Origin: DASUPK01 sp963843085
GTDB taxonomy: Bacteria > Actinomycetota > Thermoleophilia > Solirubrobacterales > 70-9
Assembly (NCBI GenBank): GCA_963843085.1
Contig: CAWJJG010000011.1
Span: 434,001-498,000, forward strand
Length of the DNA: 64,000 nt
Direction of reading: 5' to 3'
The notes beneath the pieces are model-generated. The model saw only the letters and a list, made by a program, of their open reading frames with translations. It made no database searches and was not told where the DNA came from. The position numbers and the translations under genes were made by a program. Shown in pieces: positions 8,625 to 17,607 of the stretch; position 1 is the first letter of the stretch; each line of letters begins with the position of its first letter.

Positions 8625-9587
8625 ATGATCGCCTTCGGCTGCCCGATCACCGACCACGCCCAGTACGAGGCCTTCGCCGCGCCCGGGATCAAGCTCGTCG
8701 CGGAGGAGGACTCGGAGATTCTCGCCCTCGGCTCCGCCGGCCTGGGCGACGCCTCGATCTTCCGCAACTACAACCTCCTGATCGAGGAGGCCGCGAAGCT
8801 CGAGAACCTCGAGGCCCTGGTCCTCGTCCACCAGGACTCCGAGATCGTTGACCCGGAGTTCTGCGTGAAGGTCAGGCGTGCGCTGCAGCATCCGGACCTC
8901 GGCATTCTCGGGTGCGCCGGCGCGATCGGTGTGCGGAACATCGCCTGGTGGGACGGCTCCGTGACCCTCGCCTCCTTCTCCCATCAGTACGAGGAATACG
9001 GCGGCGGGGAGATTGTCGGGTCCACCTTCAACTGGGACGAAGCGCCACCCGAGGCCAGGACGGGCGAGGTCGACGTGATCGACGGGTTCATGATGGTCCT
9101 GCCGCCCTGGTTCATCGAGAACATCCGCTTCGACGAGTCGCTCGGACAGCTGCACGGCTATGACTTCGACGTCTGCCAGCAGGTGCGGGCCGCCGGCAAG
9201 AAGGTGATGACGGAGCACATCCGCGTGATCCACCATCACTCGCTCGAGCTGATCGGCGACGTCGAGGGATGGATCGCGGCGCACATGCGCGTGGCCGAGA
9301 AGTGGGACGGGAAGCTCTCGCCCGCCCAGACGATTCCGGGCGACTGGAAGGAGCGGGCGCGCTGGGCCGAGGCGCGCCGCGACGCGGCCCTGATGCAGGC
9401 GAACGCCGCCGAGCTCGCCCGGGAGGCGGCGGTGGCGGACATGGAGCGGCAGCTCAGGCAGGTCGAGTCGAGCGCGAGCTGGAGGCTGACCAAGCCGCTG
9501 CGCTGGGTGAAGTCGCTGGTCAGGCGAGGCGAGGAGCCGTCGCCGAACGGCAACTCGCCGGGACCGCTGCCGAACCGTCAGCGCTGA
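8625..9587 (+). CDS. Glycosyltransferase-like protein with SWRLTKPLR tail
   Basis: 320 residues. The body (about 1-230) resembles a compact GT-A-like family that starts MIAFGCPITD and carries LVLVHQDSEI (metal-site region), a DGFMMVLPP acceptor block and YDFDVCQQ near the end. Residues about 235-284 are helical and alanine/arginine-rich, and residues 285-293 read SWRLTKPLR, matching the small protein at 4890. Its last ten bases overlap the end of the convergent sulfotransferase gene. Probably a glycosyltransferase working with the other products of this run; sugar unknown. Confidence 0.75.
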   Translation: MIAFGCPITDHAQYEAFAAPGIKLVAEEDSEILALGSAGLGDASIFRNYNLLIEEAAKLENLEALVLVHQDSEIVDPEFCVKVRRALQHPDLGILGCAGAIGVRNIAWWDGSVTLASFSHQYEEYGGGEIVGSTFNWDEAPPEARTGEVDVIDGFMMVLPPWFIENIRFDESLGQLHGYDFDVCQQVRAAGKKVMTEHIRVIHHHSLELIGDVEGWIAAHMRVAEKWDGKLSPAQTIPGDWKERARWAEARRDAALMQANAAELAREAAVADMERQLRQVESSASWRLTKPLRWVKSLVRRGEEPSPNGNSPGPLPNRQR

Positions 9588-10228
9588 TCCTTCGGGCCGA
9601 TCCCGGACATGGCCCGAAATTCGGCCGTCGTGTTGAGGTGCGGAAACGGTTCGCGAGGCACCGGCAATCCCAGGGCTTCGCACAGTGGGTCCCAGCCGTC
9701 ACCGGGTCGCCATTCGACCAGCCGATCAGGCGGGATCGCGGCGCGAACCGCCTCGTTGTGACGGACGAATGCGAGCTTGGCCGCTTGCTCGTCGGCCCAA
9801 TCGGGGCTGAGCCGCTCCTCGAAACGAACGGCCAGCTGCCTGAGTCTCGCCATCGCCCCTGAGAGGGGATCGTCAGGATTCGAGTGGTCGGATTTCAGCG
9901 TTTCAACCACGGTGTCGTGAAAGCTCCGCCACCATTCGTCGGGATCGCGCACCGAGAGCAGGACGATGGCATCCGGGTAGCCGATCGCAAGCTCGGCGAA
10001 GAACGTCGCGCCGGCCCAATCGACGGTCGCGCGATACCCGGCGAAGATCTCTTCCCAGTCGACCAACAGGCCGTCCAAAGCCCGTTCCCACTTCTCCACA
10101 TGCTCCGGATGCTCAAAGAGCTCCAGCATGCTGTGGTAGCAGGGTCCGCCGAGCAGCTGCTCCAGCGCCACCTTGAGGGAATTGGTTCCGGTCCGTCCCA
10201 GACCGGCGCCGATCACCTCCATAGCCAT
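9578..10228 (-). CDS. Sulfotransferase family protein (Sulfotransfer_4-like)
   Basis: 216 residues. It starts MAMEVIGAGLGRTGTNSLKVAL; GLGRTGTNSL (about 9-18) is the 5'-phosphosulfate-binding loop of PAPS-dependent sulfotransferases, and VRDPDEWWRS (about 113-122) fits the 3'-phosphate site. C-terminal block PREPFPHLN resembles the end of this small subfamily. Likely transfers sulfate from PAPS to a glycan or lipid. It is second on the minus strand after a methyltransferase (12-base gap), so the two may modify the same product. Acceptor unknown. Confidence 0.85.
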   Translation of the reverse strand: MAMEVIGAGLGRTGTNSLKVALEQLLGGPCYHSMLELFEHPEHVEKWERALDGLLVDWEEIFAGYRATVDWAGATFFAELAIGYPDAIVLLSVRDPDEWWRSFHDTVVETLKSDHSNPDDPLSGAMARLRQLAVRFEERLSPDWADEQAAKLAFVRHNEAVRAAIPPDRLVEWRPGDGWDPLCEALGLPVPREPFPHLNTTAEFRAMSGIGPKDQR

Positions 10229-10240
10229 CCCGCCGGCGGC

Positions 10241-11221
10241 TCAGCGCGGTTCGTCATTTTCCGCCAGCAGGCGCTCGAACTCCGACCGTGAGAATGCCGG
10301 CCGACCGCGCCTGCGCACCGCGGAGAGCCTCTCCGCGAGCGCGAACGCGCCTGAATCGATCGCGCGGCGAACGGCACGCTCCAATCTGCCGCAACGCTCG
10401 AAGCGCTGGTCGATCTCCTGCTCCCGGGAGTGGCGCTGCACCAGCTGGGTCACCCGGGCCTTCTCGACGCGCTCCAGAATCGGGTTCCGGTCCCATGGCT
10501 CGACGATCTCCGCCACCGCATCCGACCACGGGGCGCTGTCCGGCCAGAGCAGCCCGCAGCCGAAGAAGATCGGGATCACGGCCAGCCGCAGGCCCCCTTG
10601 CTCCGCCATGAAGTCCTCGATCGCTGTCATCACGCCGTTGCGTGGGCCCCCCTCCTCCAGCGCGCCCCACTCGAACGGCAGCCCGCGCTCGGCCGTGCCG
10701 GAGTTCCCGGGTACGAGCTTGATGTCCTCGCCGTAGGGGTGGCGGTGCTCCGCCGGGATCCGGTCGGGTGCCGCGTACTGGTCGCGGCGGGCGAGCGGCC
10801 AGCAGACATCGTGAAAGAGGAGCAGGGGCATGCGCTCCGAGCGCTCCGCGATCAGCCGGAGCTCGCCGCTCAGCGTGAAGTAGTTGTGGTCGCCGTCCAG
10901 GACGATCGCGTCGGCGATCGGCAGGTGCGAAAGCGCATCGAGGCTGGTCTCCTCGACGAGCTCGAGGTCGGGGTATTCCTCGACCAGCTCGAGCAGGTCC
11001 GAGATCGGCGCGGGCTCGATGGCCGTCACGCGGGCGCCGCTGGGCGCGGCCCAGCGCAGCAGCTCCTGGGTCAGCCTCCCCCGCTCGGCCCCGACCTCGA
11101 TCACGGACCGGACGCCGGCCGCTTCGAAGCAGGCGGACCAGAGCTCGTAGAAGTTGCCGAGCGAATAGCCCGCTTCGTCCGGGTTGGTGCGGTGGTAGTA
11201 GGAGGTGACTTGCATCGGCAT
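10241..11221 (-). CDS. Class I methyltransferase with C-terminal helical region
   Basis: 326 residues from ATG 11221 (ATG at 11215 also possible). Motif I is VIEVGAERGRLTQELL (about 40-55), motif II ends in AIEPAP, and VLDGDHNYF (about 105-113) is typical of the Methyltransf_24-type group often found in glycan loci. Residues after 230 are charged and helical. It heads a two-gene minus-strand unit with the sulfotransferase and faces the divergent acyltransferase gene at 11295. Probably modifies a sugar; target unknown. Confidence 0.75.
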   Translation of the reverse strand: MPMQVTSYYHRTNPDEAGYSLGNFYELWSACFEAAGVRSVIEVGAERGRLTQELLRWAAPSGARVTAIEPAPISDLLELVEEYPDLELVEETSLDALSHLPIADAIVLDGDHNYFTLSGELRLIAERSERMPLLLFHDVCWPLARRDQYAAPDRIPAEHRHPYGEDIKLVPGNSGTAERGLPFEWGALEEGGPRNGVMTAIEDFMAEQGGLRLAVIPIFFGCGLLWPDSAPWSDAVAEIVEPWDRNPILERVEKARVTQLVQRHSREQEIDQRFERCGRLERAVRRAIDSGAFALAERLSAVRRRGRPAFSRSEFERLLAENDEPR

Positions 11222-11294
11222 TCGGCTCGCTCCGCGCTCGGGGGGGGCGGCCGCAGTCTAGGTCCACCGCCGCCGCGGTTACGCTCCCGTTCAC

Positions 11295-11894
11295 ATGCTC
11301 GACCCGCGCAACACCATGGCTCGGTCCCTGATGAGCGACGTCCGTGCGCGCCAGCCGAGGCTGGGCGAGGCGCTGGTGGCCGACGCGCGGGTGGCGCTTC
11401 TGCACCGCGGGGAGCGGTACGAGTTCCGCTCGGGAGCCGATGCTGCTCTGCAGGTGCTGCGCCTGATGTGGTCCAGCGACGCCTTCCTCGCCCAGTGCCT
11501 CTACAGGGCGAAGGCGGCGATGCAGCGCCGCGGGGTGCCGGTGCTGCCTCGGCTGGCCCACCGGCTCGCGATGATCACCGGCCAGATCGCGATCGGAGAC
11601 CCGGTGGTGATCCACCCCGGCGTCCATCTGCTGCACGGACAGGTCGTCATCGACGGCCTTGTGGAGATCCATCCCGGCACGGTGATCGGCCCGTTCGTGA
11701 CGATCGGGCTGATGCCCGGCGACATCGCCGGGCCGACCATCGAGGAGGAGGTCCGCGTCGGGACCGGCGCCAGGGTGCTCGGAAAGATCCGGGTGGGGGC
11801 GCGGTCGTCGATCGGCGCCAATTCCGTCGTCGTGGACGACGTCCCCTCGGGCACCACCGTGGTGGGGGCTCCCGCGCGGCCGACGACGGCATAG
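11295..11894 (+). CDS. Serine acetyltransferase-like hexapeptide-repeat acyltransferase
   Basis: 199 residues. The N-terminal 95 residues are helical; the C-terminal half shows left-handed beta-helix hexapeptide repeats (IAIGDPVVIHPGVHLL, then VRVGTGARVLGKIRVG) and ends in VVVGAPARP, the usual finish of CysE-like acetyltransferases. The histidine in the HPG turn fits the catalytic position. In a glycan cluster it more likely O- or N-acetylates a sugar than makes O-acetylserine, but CysE activity cannot be excluded. It leads a four-gene plus-strand run. Confidence 0.75.
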   Translation: MLDPRNTMARSLMSDVRARQPRLGEALVADARVALLHRGERYEFRSGADAALQVLRLMWSSDAFLAQCLYRAKAAMQRRGVPVLPRLAHRLAMITGQIAIGDPVVIHPGVHLLHGQVVIDGLVEIHPGTVIGPFVTIGLMPGDIAGPTIEEEVRVGTGARVLGKIRVGARSSIGANSVVVDDVPSGTTVVGAPARPTTA

Positions 11895-11923
11895 GCGCTG
11901 CTAGCTTTCGGCGCTCCCGGACG

Positions 11924-12967
11924 ATGATCTTTCGCTCCCGCAAGAACTCAGAGGCAGCGCTCGGCGAGCGCGAGCCGCCGATCGCGGCCGGCAGGAGCAG
12001 CGAGGAGCTCTTCGCCGAGATCCGGGAGCTCAGCCTCGCCAACCGGGAGAGTCCGGACTCGGACGTCGAGTCCCGCCTGGTCGAACTGCGCCACGCGGCG
12101 GGCATCCGGCTGCTCGACGACCCGCCGCCGGATGCGTCCTTCCCTGACCCCGCCTTCGAGCAGCTTCCCAACCGAAACGGCGACCTCGCGGGGATCAGGC
12201 CCGCGCAGCTCACGCCCGAGGTGCTGCGCGCCGGAATCCTGCGGGACGGGTGCCTGCTGATCCGGGGCCTCGTCGACCCCGGCGACGCACGGGCGCTCGC
12301 CGAGGACATCGACCGGGCCTTCGAGGCCCGCGACCGCGCCGGGGCGGGCCGCGACGGCGACTCGGGCTTCTACCGCGAATTCATGCCGGCGCCGGCATTC
12401 CGGGAGTCGCTCGGGCGGGACTGGGTCGCCGGCGGCGGCGGGCTCTGGGCGGCCGACTCGCCCCACCTGCTGTTCGAGATGCTGGACACCTTCGACCGGG
12501 TCGGCCTGCAGCGGGCGATCGAGGGCTACCTCGGCGAGCCGCCCGTGATCTCGGTGCAGAAGTGCACGCTGCGGCGGGTGGACCCTGATGCCGGCCAGGG
12601 CTGGCACCAGGACGGAGCCTTCATGGGCGACGTTCGCGCGCTGAACGTCTGGCTGTCGCTCTCGCGCTGCGGCGACGAGGCTCCGGGCATGGAAATCCTC
12701 CCCCGCCGGCTCGACCACTACGTCCCCACCGGGACCGAGGGCGCCTGGTTCGACTGGTCCGTCTCACCTCAGGTGGTCGAGGAGACCGCCGCCGAGGGTG
12801 AGGTCCTGCGACCGATCTTCGAGCCGGGAGACGTGCTGCTCTTCGACGAGCTCTTCCTGCATTCGACGGCGGCCGATCCCGAGATGCAGAAGAGCCGCTG
12901 GGCGATCGAGAGCTGGTTCTTCGGAGCCTCCGCGTCGCCTGCGAAGTACTCTCCGCTTGCCGTCTGA
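11924..12967 (+). CDS. Phytanoyl-CoA dioxygenase family protein (PhyH-like)
   Basis: 347 residues from ATG 11924. The region GWHQDGAFM (about 226-234) gives the H-x-D pair of the Fe(II) site, and LFDELFLHST (about 306-315) gives the distal histidine of the double-stranded beta-helix; the arginine in SRWAIESWFF fits 2-oxoglutarate binding. Known family role: Fe(II)/2-oxoglutarate-dependent hydroxylation of lipids or small molecules. Between an acyltransferase and a sulfotransferase it may hydroxylate a sugar or lipid to create a sulfation or acylation site; that is inference. Confidence 0.85.
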   Translation: MIFRSRKNSEAALGEREPPIAAGRSSEELFAEIRELSLANRESPDSDVESRLVELRHAAGIRLLDDPPPDASFPDPAFEQLPNRNGDLAGIRPAQLTPEVLRAGILRDGCLLIRGLVDPGDARALAEDIDRAFEARDRAGAGRDGDSGFYREFMPAPAFRESLGRDWVAGGGGLWAADSPHLLFEMLDTFDRVGLQRAIEGYLGEPPVISVQKCTLRRVDPDAGQGWHQDGAFMGDVRALNVWLSLSRCGDEAPGMEILPRRLDHYVPTGTEGAWFDWSVSPQVVEETAAEGEVLRPIFEPGDVLLFDELFLHSTAADPEMQKSRWAIESWFFGASASPAKYSPLAV

Positions 12968-13706
12968 CGCCCCCGCGGAGCCCGAGCGGTACTTCTTCGT
13001 CCACATGCAGAAGACGGGCGGCGTCTCGCTCTACCGACGCCTGAAGCGCCACTTCGGCGACGCGGCGGTATATCCGGATGCCACGGACGGCGACCCCGCG
13101 TCCGTGTCACCCCAGCTGATGGTCCCTGTGCTGCTGGAGCGCTGGACCGTGCGGCGCGATCAAATCCGGGTCGTGACCGGGCACTTTCCACTCTGCACGA
13201 CCCAGCTCCTCGACGCCGACTTCCGGACCTTCACCGTCCTCCGTGAGCCGGTCGAGAGGACCCTGAGCTATCTCCGCCACCATCGCGCGACCACCTCCGC
13301 GGACAACCATCTGTCGCTCGAGGAGATCTACGAGGACCCCGGCAACTTCAAGCACTTCATCTCGAACCACATGGTCAAGATGCTGTCCCTGCGAGCCGCT
13401 GAGATGACGGACGGAATGATGACCGCCAAGGACCTCGGCCGGCGCCGCTTGCGGGCAGCGAAGCGGGCCCTGCGGCGGATGGACGACTTCGGCCTGCAGG
13501 AGGACTTCGAGGCTTTCGCAGGCCGGCTCGAGAGGCGCTTCGGCTGGCGGCTCGGGCCGCCCGTGCACGAGAACGTCACAACCCCCACCGAGGTCTCCGA
13601 CTCGTTCCGCCGGCGCATCGCCGAGGACAATCGGTTGGACATAGGGCTCTACGAATACGGACGCCGACTGCAGCGCAGGGTCGCCACCCGCTCGAGCCGT
13701 GGCTGA
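12957..13706 (+). CDS. Sulfotransferase (Sulfotransfer_2-like)
   Basis: 249 residues from TTG 12957, 11 bases inside the dioxygenase gene; no ATG or GTG start lies nearby in frame. The 5'-PSB loop is FVHMQKTGGVSLYRRL (about 15-30) and the 3'-PSB strand-helix is VLREPVERTLSYLRHH (about 93-108). These match the branch that includes glycosaminoglycan-type sulfotransferases. A second, different sulfotransferase lies 3 kb upstream, so the surface glycan is probably sulfated at more than one position. Acceptor unproven. Confidence 0.87.
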   Translation: MPSDAPAEPERYFFVHMQKTGGVSLYRRLKRHFGDAAVYPDATDGDPASVSPQLMVPVLLERWTVRRDQIRVVTGHFPLCTTQLLDADFRTFTVLREPVERTLSYLRHHRATTSADNHLSLEEIYEDPGNFKHFISNHMVKMLSLRAAEMTDGMMTAKDLGRRRLRAAKRALRRMDDFGLQEDFEAFAGRLERRFGWRLGPPVHENVTTPTEVSDSFRRRIAEDNRLDIGLYEYGRRLQRRVATRSSRG

Positions 13707-15162
13707 CTCGACGGTGGCCCACCTGGAGATCGGGCCGCCCGAGCGGCTGGCGGTCGGCCGCGGGACGGCGTTCGTCCTCGCCGGACACTGCTATGACCGC
13801 GCCGCGCCGACGCGCGGGCTCGCCGTCAGGGTCGGTGACAGCACGCAGCCCGTCGAGCGCTTCTGCCTCCCCCGTGACGACGTCTACGAGAGCCTCGCCC
13901 CCGGCGATCCGGCGAGCGCGCACGCCTACCGCAGCGGCTTCGTGGCCCTCCTCGACGTCGCGCCGCGGGCCGAGGCGACGCGACTCGACCTGGAGCTGAT
14001 CCTGAGCCTCGCAGACGGCACCGAGCGCGCGGTCCCCGTGGGGGCAGTCGATGCGGAGCCCGGGCTCGCCGCACCCGCGGACGCCCCCGCGCCCGAGCCC
14101 CCCAGGCTCACCGGCCCGCGCATCGCGATCTGCATGGCGACCTATGAGCCGCCCCCCGAGCTCCTGCGCCGCCAGCTTGATTCGATCCGCTCCCAGACGC
14201 ACGGGAACTGGGTCTGCCTGATCAGCGACGACTGCTCGTCGGACGAGGCGTTCGCGGAGTTGCTCGCTCAGACCGAGGGGGATGAGCGGTTCGCCGTCTC
14301 GCGGAGCCCGGAGCGGCTCGGCTTCTACCGGAACTTCGAACGGGCGCTGTCGATGGCGCCCAGATCAGCGGAGTACGTCGCCTTCTGTGACCAGGACGAC
14401 TCCTGGAATCCCGACAAGCTCGAGCGGCTTACCAACGCGATCGGGACCGCTCAGCTCGTTTACTCCGACGCCCGGATCGTGACACCTAAGGGCGAGCTCG
14501 TTCGCCCCTCCTACTGGACGGAGCGGCGCAACAACCACTCCAACTACACCTCGCTGCTCCTCGCCAACTCCGTCACGGGGGCGGCGTCGCTGTTCCGCCG
14601 CGAGCTGCTGGACGACGCCCTGCCGTTCCCACCGCGGCTGGCAAGAGCGTTTCACGACCACTGGGTGGCTCAGGTCGCCATGTCCCTTGGGGAGATCGCC
14701 TATCTCGACGAGGCCCTATATGACTATGTCCAACACGGGGATGCCGTGATCGGCCACTCCCAGGCCAACCGCAGGCCGCGCTCGGTGCGCACTCACCTGA
14801 TGGAGCGGCTGCGCAATCCGACTGGCGGGTCGCGCGTCGTCTACTACTACGACTGGCATCAGCTGCGGCTCACCGCGGAGGTGCTTCGGCTTCGCCTCTG
14901 GGAGCGAATGGCCCCCACCAAACGCCGGTCGCTTCGCCGGTTGCTCACAGCCGACGACCGGCTCGCGAGCCTTGCCTGGCTGCTGGGCCGCCGGACCCGC
15001 CGCCTCTGGGGTCACGATGAGACGCTCGATCGCGAGCTCTTCTATGGGCACGCGCTCGCCCGCCGCAGGGCGGTGTCGGCCTGGACCGCGGGTAGGCGGC
15101 GGCCGAATCGCTACCTACCGCGGGACGCCGCCATTCCACCGGATCCGCAACGCGAGAGTTGA
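13699..15162 (+). CDS. Family 2 glycosyltransferase with N-terminal accessory domain
   Basis: 487 residues from GTG 13699 (8-base overlap with the sulfotransferase). The first 130 residues form a beta-rich domain without GT motifs; the GT-A domain begins at about 136 with IAICMATYEPP, continues to ISDDCSSDE and has FCDQDDSW near 230 as the metal/donor site. Similar enzymes include rhamnosyl- and galactosyl-type transferases, but specificity cannot be read. The N-terminal domain might bind the acceptor glycan. Confidence 0.82.
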   Translation: MADSTVAHLEIGPPERLAVGRGTAFVLAGHCYDRAAPTRGLAVRVGDSTQPVERFCLPRDDVYESLAPGDPASAHAYRSGFVALLDVAPRAEATRLDLELILSLADGTERAVPVGAVDAEPGLAAPADAPAPEPPRLTGPRIAICMATYEPPPELLRRQLDSIRSQTHGNWVCLISDDCSSDEAFAELLAQTEGDERFAVSRSPERLGFYRNFERALSMAPRSAEYVAFCDQDDSWNPDKLERLTNAIGTAQLVYSDARIVTPKGELVRPSYWTERRNNHSNYTSLLLANSVTGAASLFRRELLDDALPFPPRLARAFHDHWVAQVAMSLGEIAYLDEALYDYVQHGDAVIGHSQANRRPRSVRTHLMERLRNPTGGSRVVYYYDWHQLRLTAEVLRLRLWERMAPTKRRSLRRLLTADDRLASLAWLLGRRTRRLWGHDETLDRELFYGHALARRRAVSAWTAGRRRPNRYLPRDAAIPPDPQRES

Positions 15163-15194
15163 CCCCCACCAGCGCCAACTCTTCCTCGCGCTCG

Positions 15195-17063
15195 TCATCC
15201 CTGAACCACGGAGGGGAACACGACGTTGATCAGCGGCAGAGGTGTCATCCGTCGGGCCTGGATGTAAGCGGCTTGCGCCGCCTTGACGTTTCCTGCCCTC
15301 TCCTGCAACTCGACCTCGATCACTCGGGAGCGCCAGTCTTCGGAGCTCCTGTTCTCGGCCTGCTTGATATAGGCAAGGGCAGCATCCAGGTCGCCCCGCT
15401 GGCCCTCCAGCTGGGCGAGCTGGACGTAGGGATCGGCGGCCCACGGCTCGATGGACTTCGCGGCCTTCGCATGATCGATCGCGTCGTCGATCCGGCCGTC
15501 AGCGGCGGCCTCGCGACTCAGCCTCAGATCCTGCTGGCTCAGAACGACCACGCCGGCGCCGACAATGGCCGCCACGGCAACCGCGATGACCAGACCGCCC
15601 CAGACCCGGCCACGCAGCCTGCGCGGGGACTGCGCGGAGGAGAGCATCAGGGCCGCGCAAACCACCGTCGCGCCGAAGACCGCCGGGATCTCCCAAGTCC
15701 AGTCGAAGAGGGCTCCCAGGGCGCCGCAGACGATCACGGCCACCAGCACGTCGGCGTCGCCGACGCGGGGAGCCGAGAGGCGGCGCCGGCAGCCGAGCAC
15801 GAGCGCCGCGCAGAAGCCGGCGAACAGGGCGATCCCGAGGATCCCGTAGTCGACCGCGGACTGGAGCGGGAGCGAGTGCGGATTGCGAACGAACAGCGGC
15901 ACGTCTCCGTGCACGCCCCACCAGCTCTCGAATCCTCCCGCTCCCACGCCGCGCAGCGGCTCGCTGGCGAACGCGTCGAGCGCCGAGCCCCAGAACTGCC
16001 AGCGCCCGTTGGAGCTCAGGTCGGGCCCCCCGATCGCCACTCCGTGCTCGGTCGGCGGTTTGGCCTTGAACTCGTCGAAGCGCGCGGCGGGATGGGCGGC
16101 GATGACCCCGACCAGGACGACGAGCGCCACGACCACCCCGACCACGACGGCGACGCGGCGCGAGAGCCGGAAAACCGGGCGCACGCCCTCCAGCCTGCTC
16201 GAGACCGCCGCGGTCACGCCCACCGCCACGATCGAGAGAACGGACATCAGGTCTCCCTCGCTGCGGCTGGCCGCGTTGGGGATGTCCCGGGTGAGGGAGG
16301 GCATCGCCTCCGAGGCCGCGACCAGCACGAGTGCGCCGCCGAGCCCGATCGCGATCGCCACGAGCTGGCGGCCGCGGTCGGGCGACGCCGCGACCAGCAC
16401 GATCAGCGCGACGACCGCCGCGGCCGCACCACCTCGGGACCCGGTCAGCCACATCGCGAGCACAGCGACCGGGATCAGCCCCGTGGCGGCGATTCGCAGC
16501 CCGCGGGCGGCCGCCCAGGCTCCCGCGTACGCGAGCAGGACCGTGGTGGTGGCCAGCACCGACGCGGCTCCGTTCCAGTACCCGACCGGGTATGAGAGCC
16601 GGCCGGCGGAGCCCGGGATGTCGCTGCGCGAGCCCAGGCTGCCCGGCTGCAGGTAGGCGAAGAGGGCGATCACCGAGACCACCGCCAGGCCCATGGTCAG
16701 CCCCGCCAGCCACTCGTCCCGTCCGCGCACGCCGGCCGTGCACACGGCGAGCACGAAGAGACCCGCGTAGAACGAGACCCTCACCGCCTCCTCGAACGCC
16801 CGGCCCTGGTCGCTTGCCCAGTTGACGGAGAGGAACCCAAGGACCGCGATCGCCACGAGACAGAGGCCCGCGGCGACGGCGGGCATCCCCACCGCGCGCT
16901 GCGGCATGGCCCGGCCGGCGAACCCCGCGATGACCGTCGCCCAGATCAGGATCGAGGCGGCCGCGTAGCCCGTGGGGTCGAAGAGCCCATGCGCAAGCGA
17001 AGCGGCGATCACCGCCGCCGCAACCAGTCCCGCGCCCATGTGTTGTCGAATCGTTGAGAACAT
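15195..17063 (-). CDS. O-antigen ligase/polymerase family protein with C-terminal TPR-like repeats
   Basis: 622 residues from ATG 17063 (MFSTIRQHMG). The frame continues upstream but enters low-complexity sequence antisense to the gene at 17121. About 12 membrane segments precede the large loop GRWQFWGSALDAF...PLRGVGAGGFESW (about 363-393) with NPHSLPLQ following, the Wzy_C/WaaL-type catalytic loop. The last 120 residues are soluble alpha-helical TPR-like repeats (AAADGRIDDAIDHAKAA). Likely polymerises or ligates lipid-linked repeat units on the outer face of the membrane. It shares this design with the protein at 32836-34809. Confidence 0.85.
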   Translation of the reverse strand: MFSTIRQHMGAGLVAAAVIAASLAHGLFDPTGYAAASILIWATVIAGFAGRAMPQRAVGMPAVAAGLCLVAIAVLGFLSVNWASDQGRAFEEAVRVSFYAGLFVLAVCTAGVRGRDEWLAGLTMGLAVVSVIALFAYLQPGSLGSRSDIPGSAGRLSYPVGYWNGAASVLATTTVLLAYAGAWAAARGLRIAATGLIPVAVLAMWLTGSRGGAAAAVVALIVLVAASPDRGRQLVAIAIGLGGALVLVAASEAMPSLTRDIPNAASRSEGDLMSVLSIVAVGVTAAVSSRLEGVRPVFRLSRRVAVVVGVVVALVVLVGVIAAHPAARFDEFKAKPPTEHGVAIGGPDLSSNGRWQFWGSALDAFASEPLRGVGAGGFESWWGVHGDVPLFVRNPHSLPLQSAVDYGILGIALFAGFCAALVLGCRRRLSAPRVGDADVLVAVIVCGALGALFDWTWEIPAVFGATVVCAALMLSSAQSPRRLRGRVWGGLVIAVAVAAIVGAGVVVLSQQDLRLSREAAADGRIDDAIDHAKAAKSIEPWAADPYVQLAQLEGQRGDLDAALAYIKQAENRSSEDWRSRVIEVELQERAGNVKAAQAAYIQARRMTPLPLINVVFPSVVQG

Positions 17064-17120
17064 GCCGCCCCCAGTCAGTCTGGGGGGCAAGGCAGTATCT
17101 TCGCCCCCCGGCCCATTCGA

Positions 17121-17591
17121 ATGACCGCCCGTACGACAGTCATCTATCTGCTCGCCGCGGCGGCGACCACGGTCGCCCTCGCACCCTCCGCCCTGGCCAG
17201 CCCGGCCGGGAGCGAGTACCTGCCCAAGGTGCCGGATTCCGGCACCCACTCATCGGGCTCCGGATCCGGAGGGACCGAGACGACGGGAACGGGATTCGGC
17301 GAGGCGACCGGCACCCCCACATCCACCTCCGCCCACCAGGACGGGAAGAAGCCCAAGGCGAAAAAGAAGAAGGAGTCCAAGCCCGATCGGAGCGCAGCCG
17401 TACCGGTCTCCTCGGACTCGGGCGGCTCCTCCGGGAGCGGTCTGCTCAGCCCGGTCTTCATCCTGCTTGCGGTGGCACTGATCGTCCTGATCATCTGGGC
17501 TGTCCGCCGGCGCATGATGGCCCGCACGAGCCGAGCGTCGGCCAAGCCGAGGGTGCGGGGCGAAATCGCCAAGACGGACAACGCACCGTAG
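17121..17591 (+). CDS. Small secreted Gly/Ser/Thr-rich protein with C-terminal membrane anchor
   Basis: 156 residues: signal peptide (1 to about 26), a PAGSEY motif (28-33), a low-complexity linker rich in Gly, Ser, Thr and a lysine run (KPKAKKKK), then one membrane helix (about 108-126) and a basic cytoplasmic end. No enzyme domain. Another protein of the same layout, also with PAG-x-[EQ]-Y just after the signal peptide, is encoded at 36942-37394. Both lie beside secreted glycoside hydrolases. Possibly a cell-envelope anchor or spacer; function unknown. Confidence 0.72.
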   Translation: MTARTTVIYLLAAAATTVALAPSALASPAGSEYLPKVPDSGTHSSGSGSGGTETTGTGFGEATGTPTSTSAHQDGKKPKAKKKKESKPDRSAAVPVSSDSGGSSGSGLLSPVFILLAVALIVLIIWAVRRRMMARTSRASAKPRVRGEIAKTDNAP

Positions 17592-17593
17592 GT

Positions 17594-17600
17594 AAAGGAG
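17594..17600 (+). promoter_or_regulatory. Ribosome binding site setting the start at 17608
   Basis: AAAGGAG ends seven bases before TTG 17608. An in-frame TTG at 17602 would be only one base away, so the later TTG is the better start. Confidence 0.65.
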
Positions 17601-17607
17601 ATTGAAC

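Noticed and set aside
11924..15162. A complete sulfated-glycosaminoglycan pathway
   Set aside because: Sulfotransferases alone do not show it; no PAPS synthesis or uronic-acid genes here.
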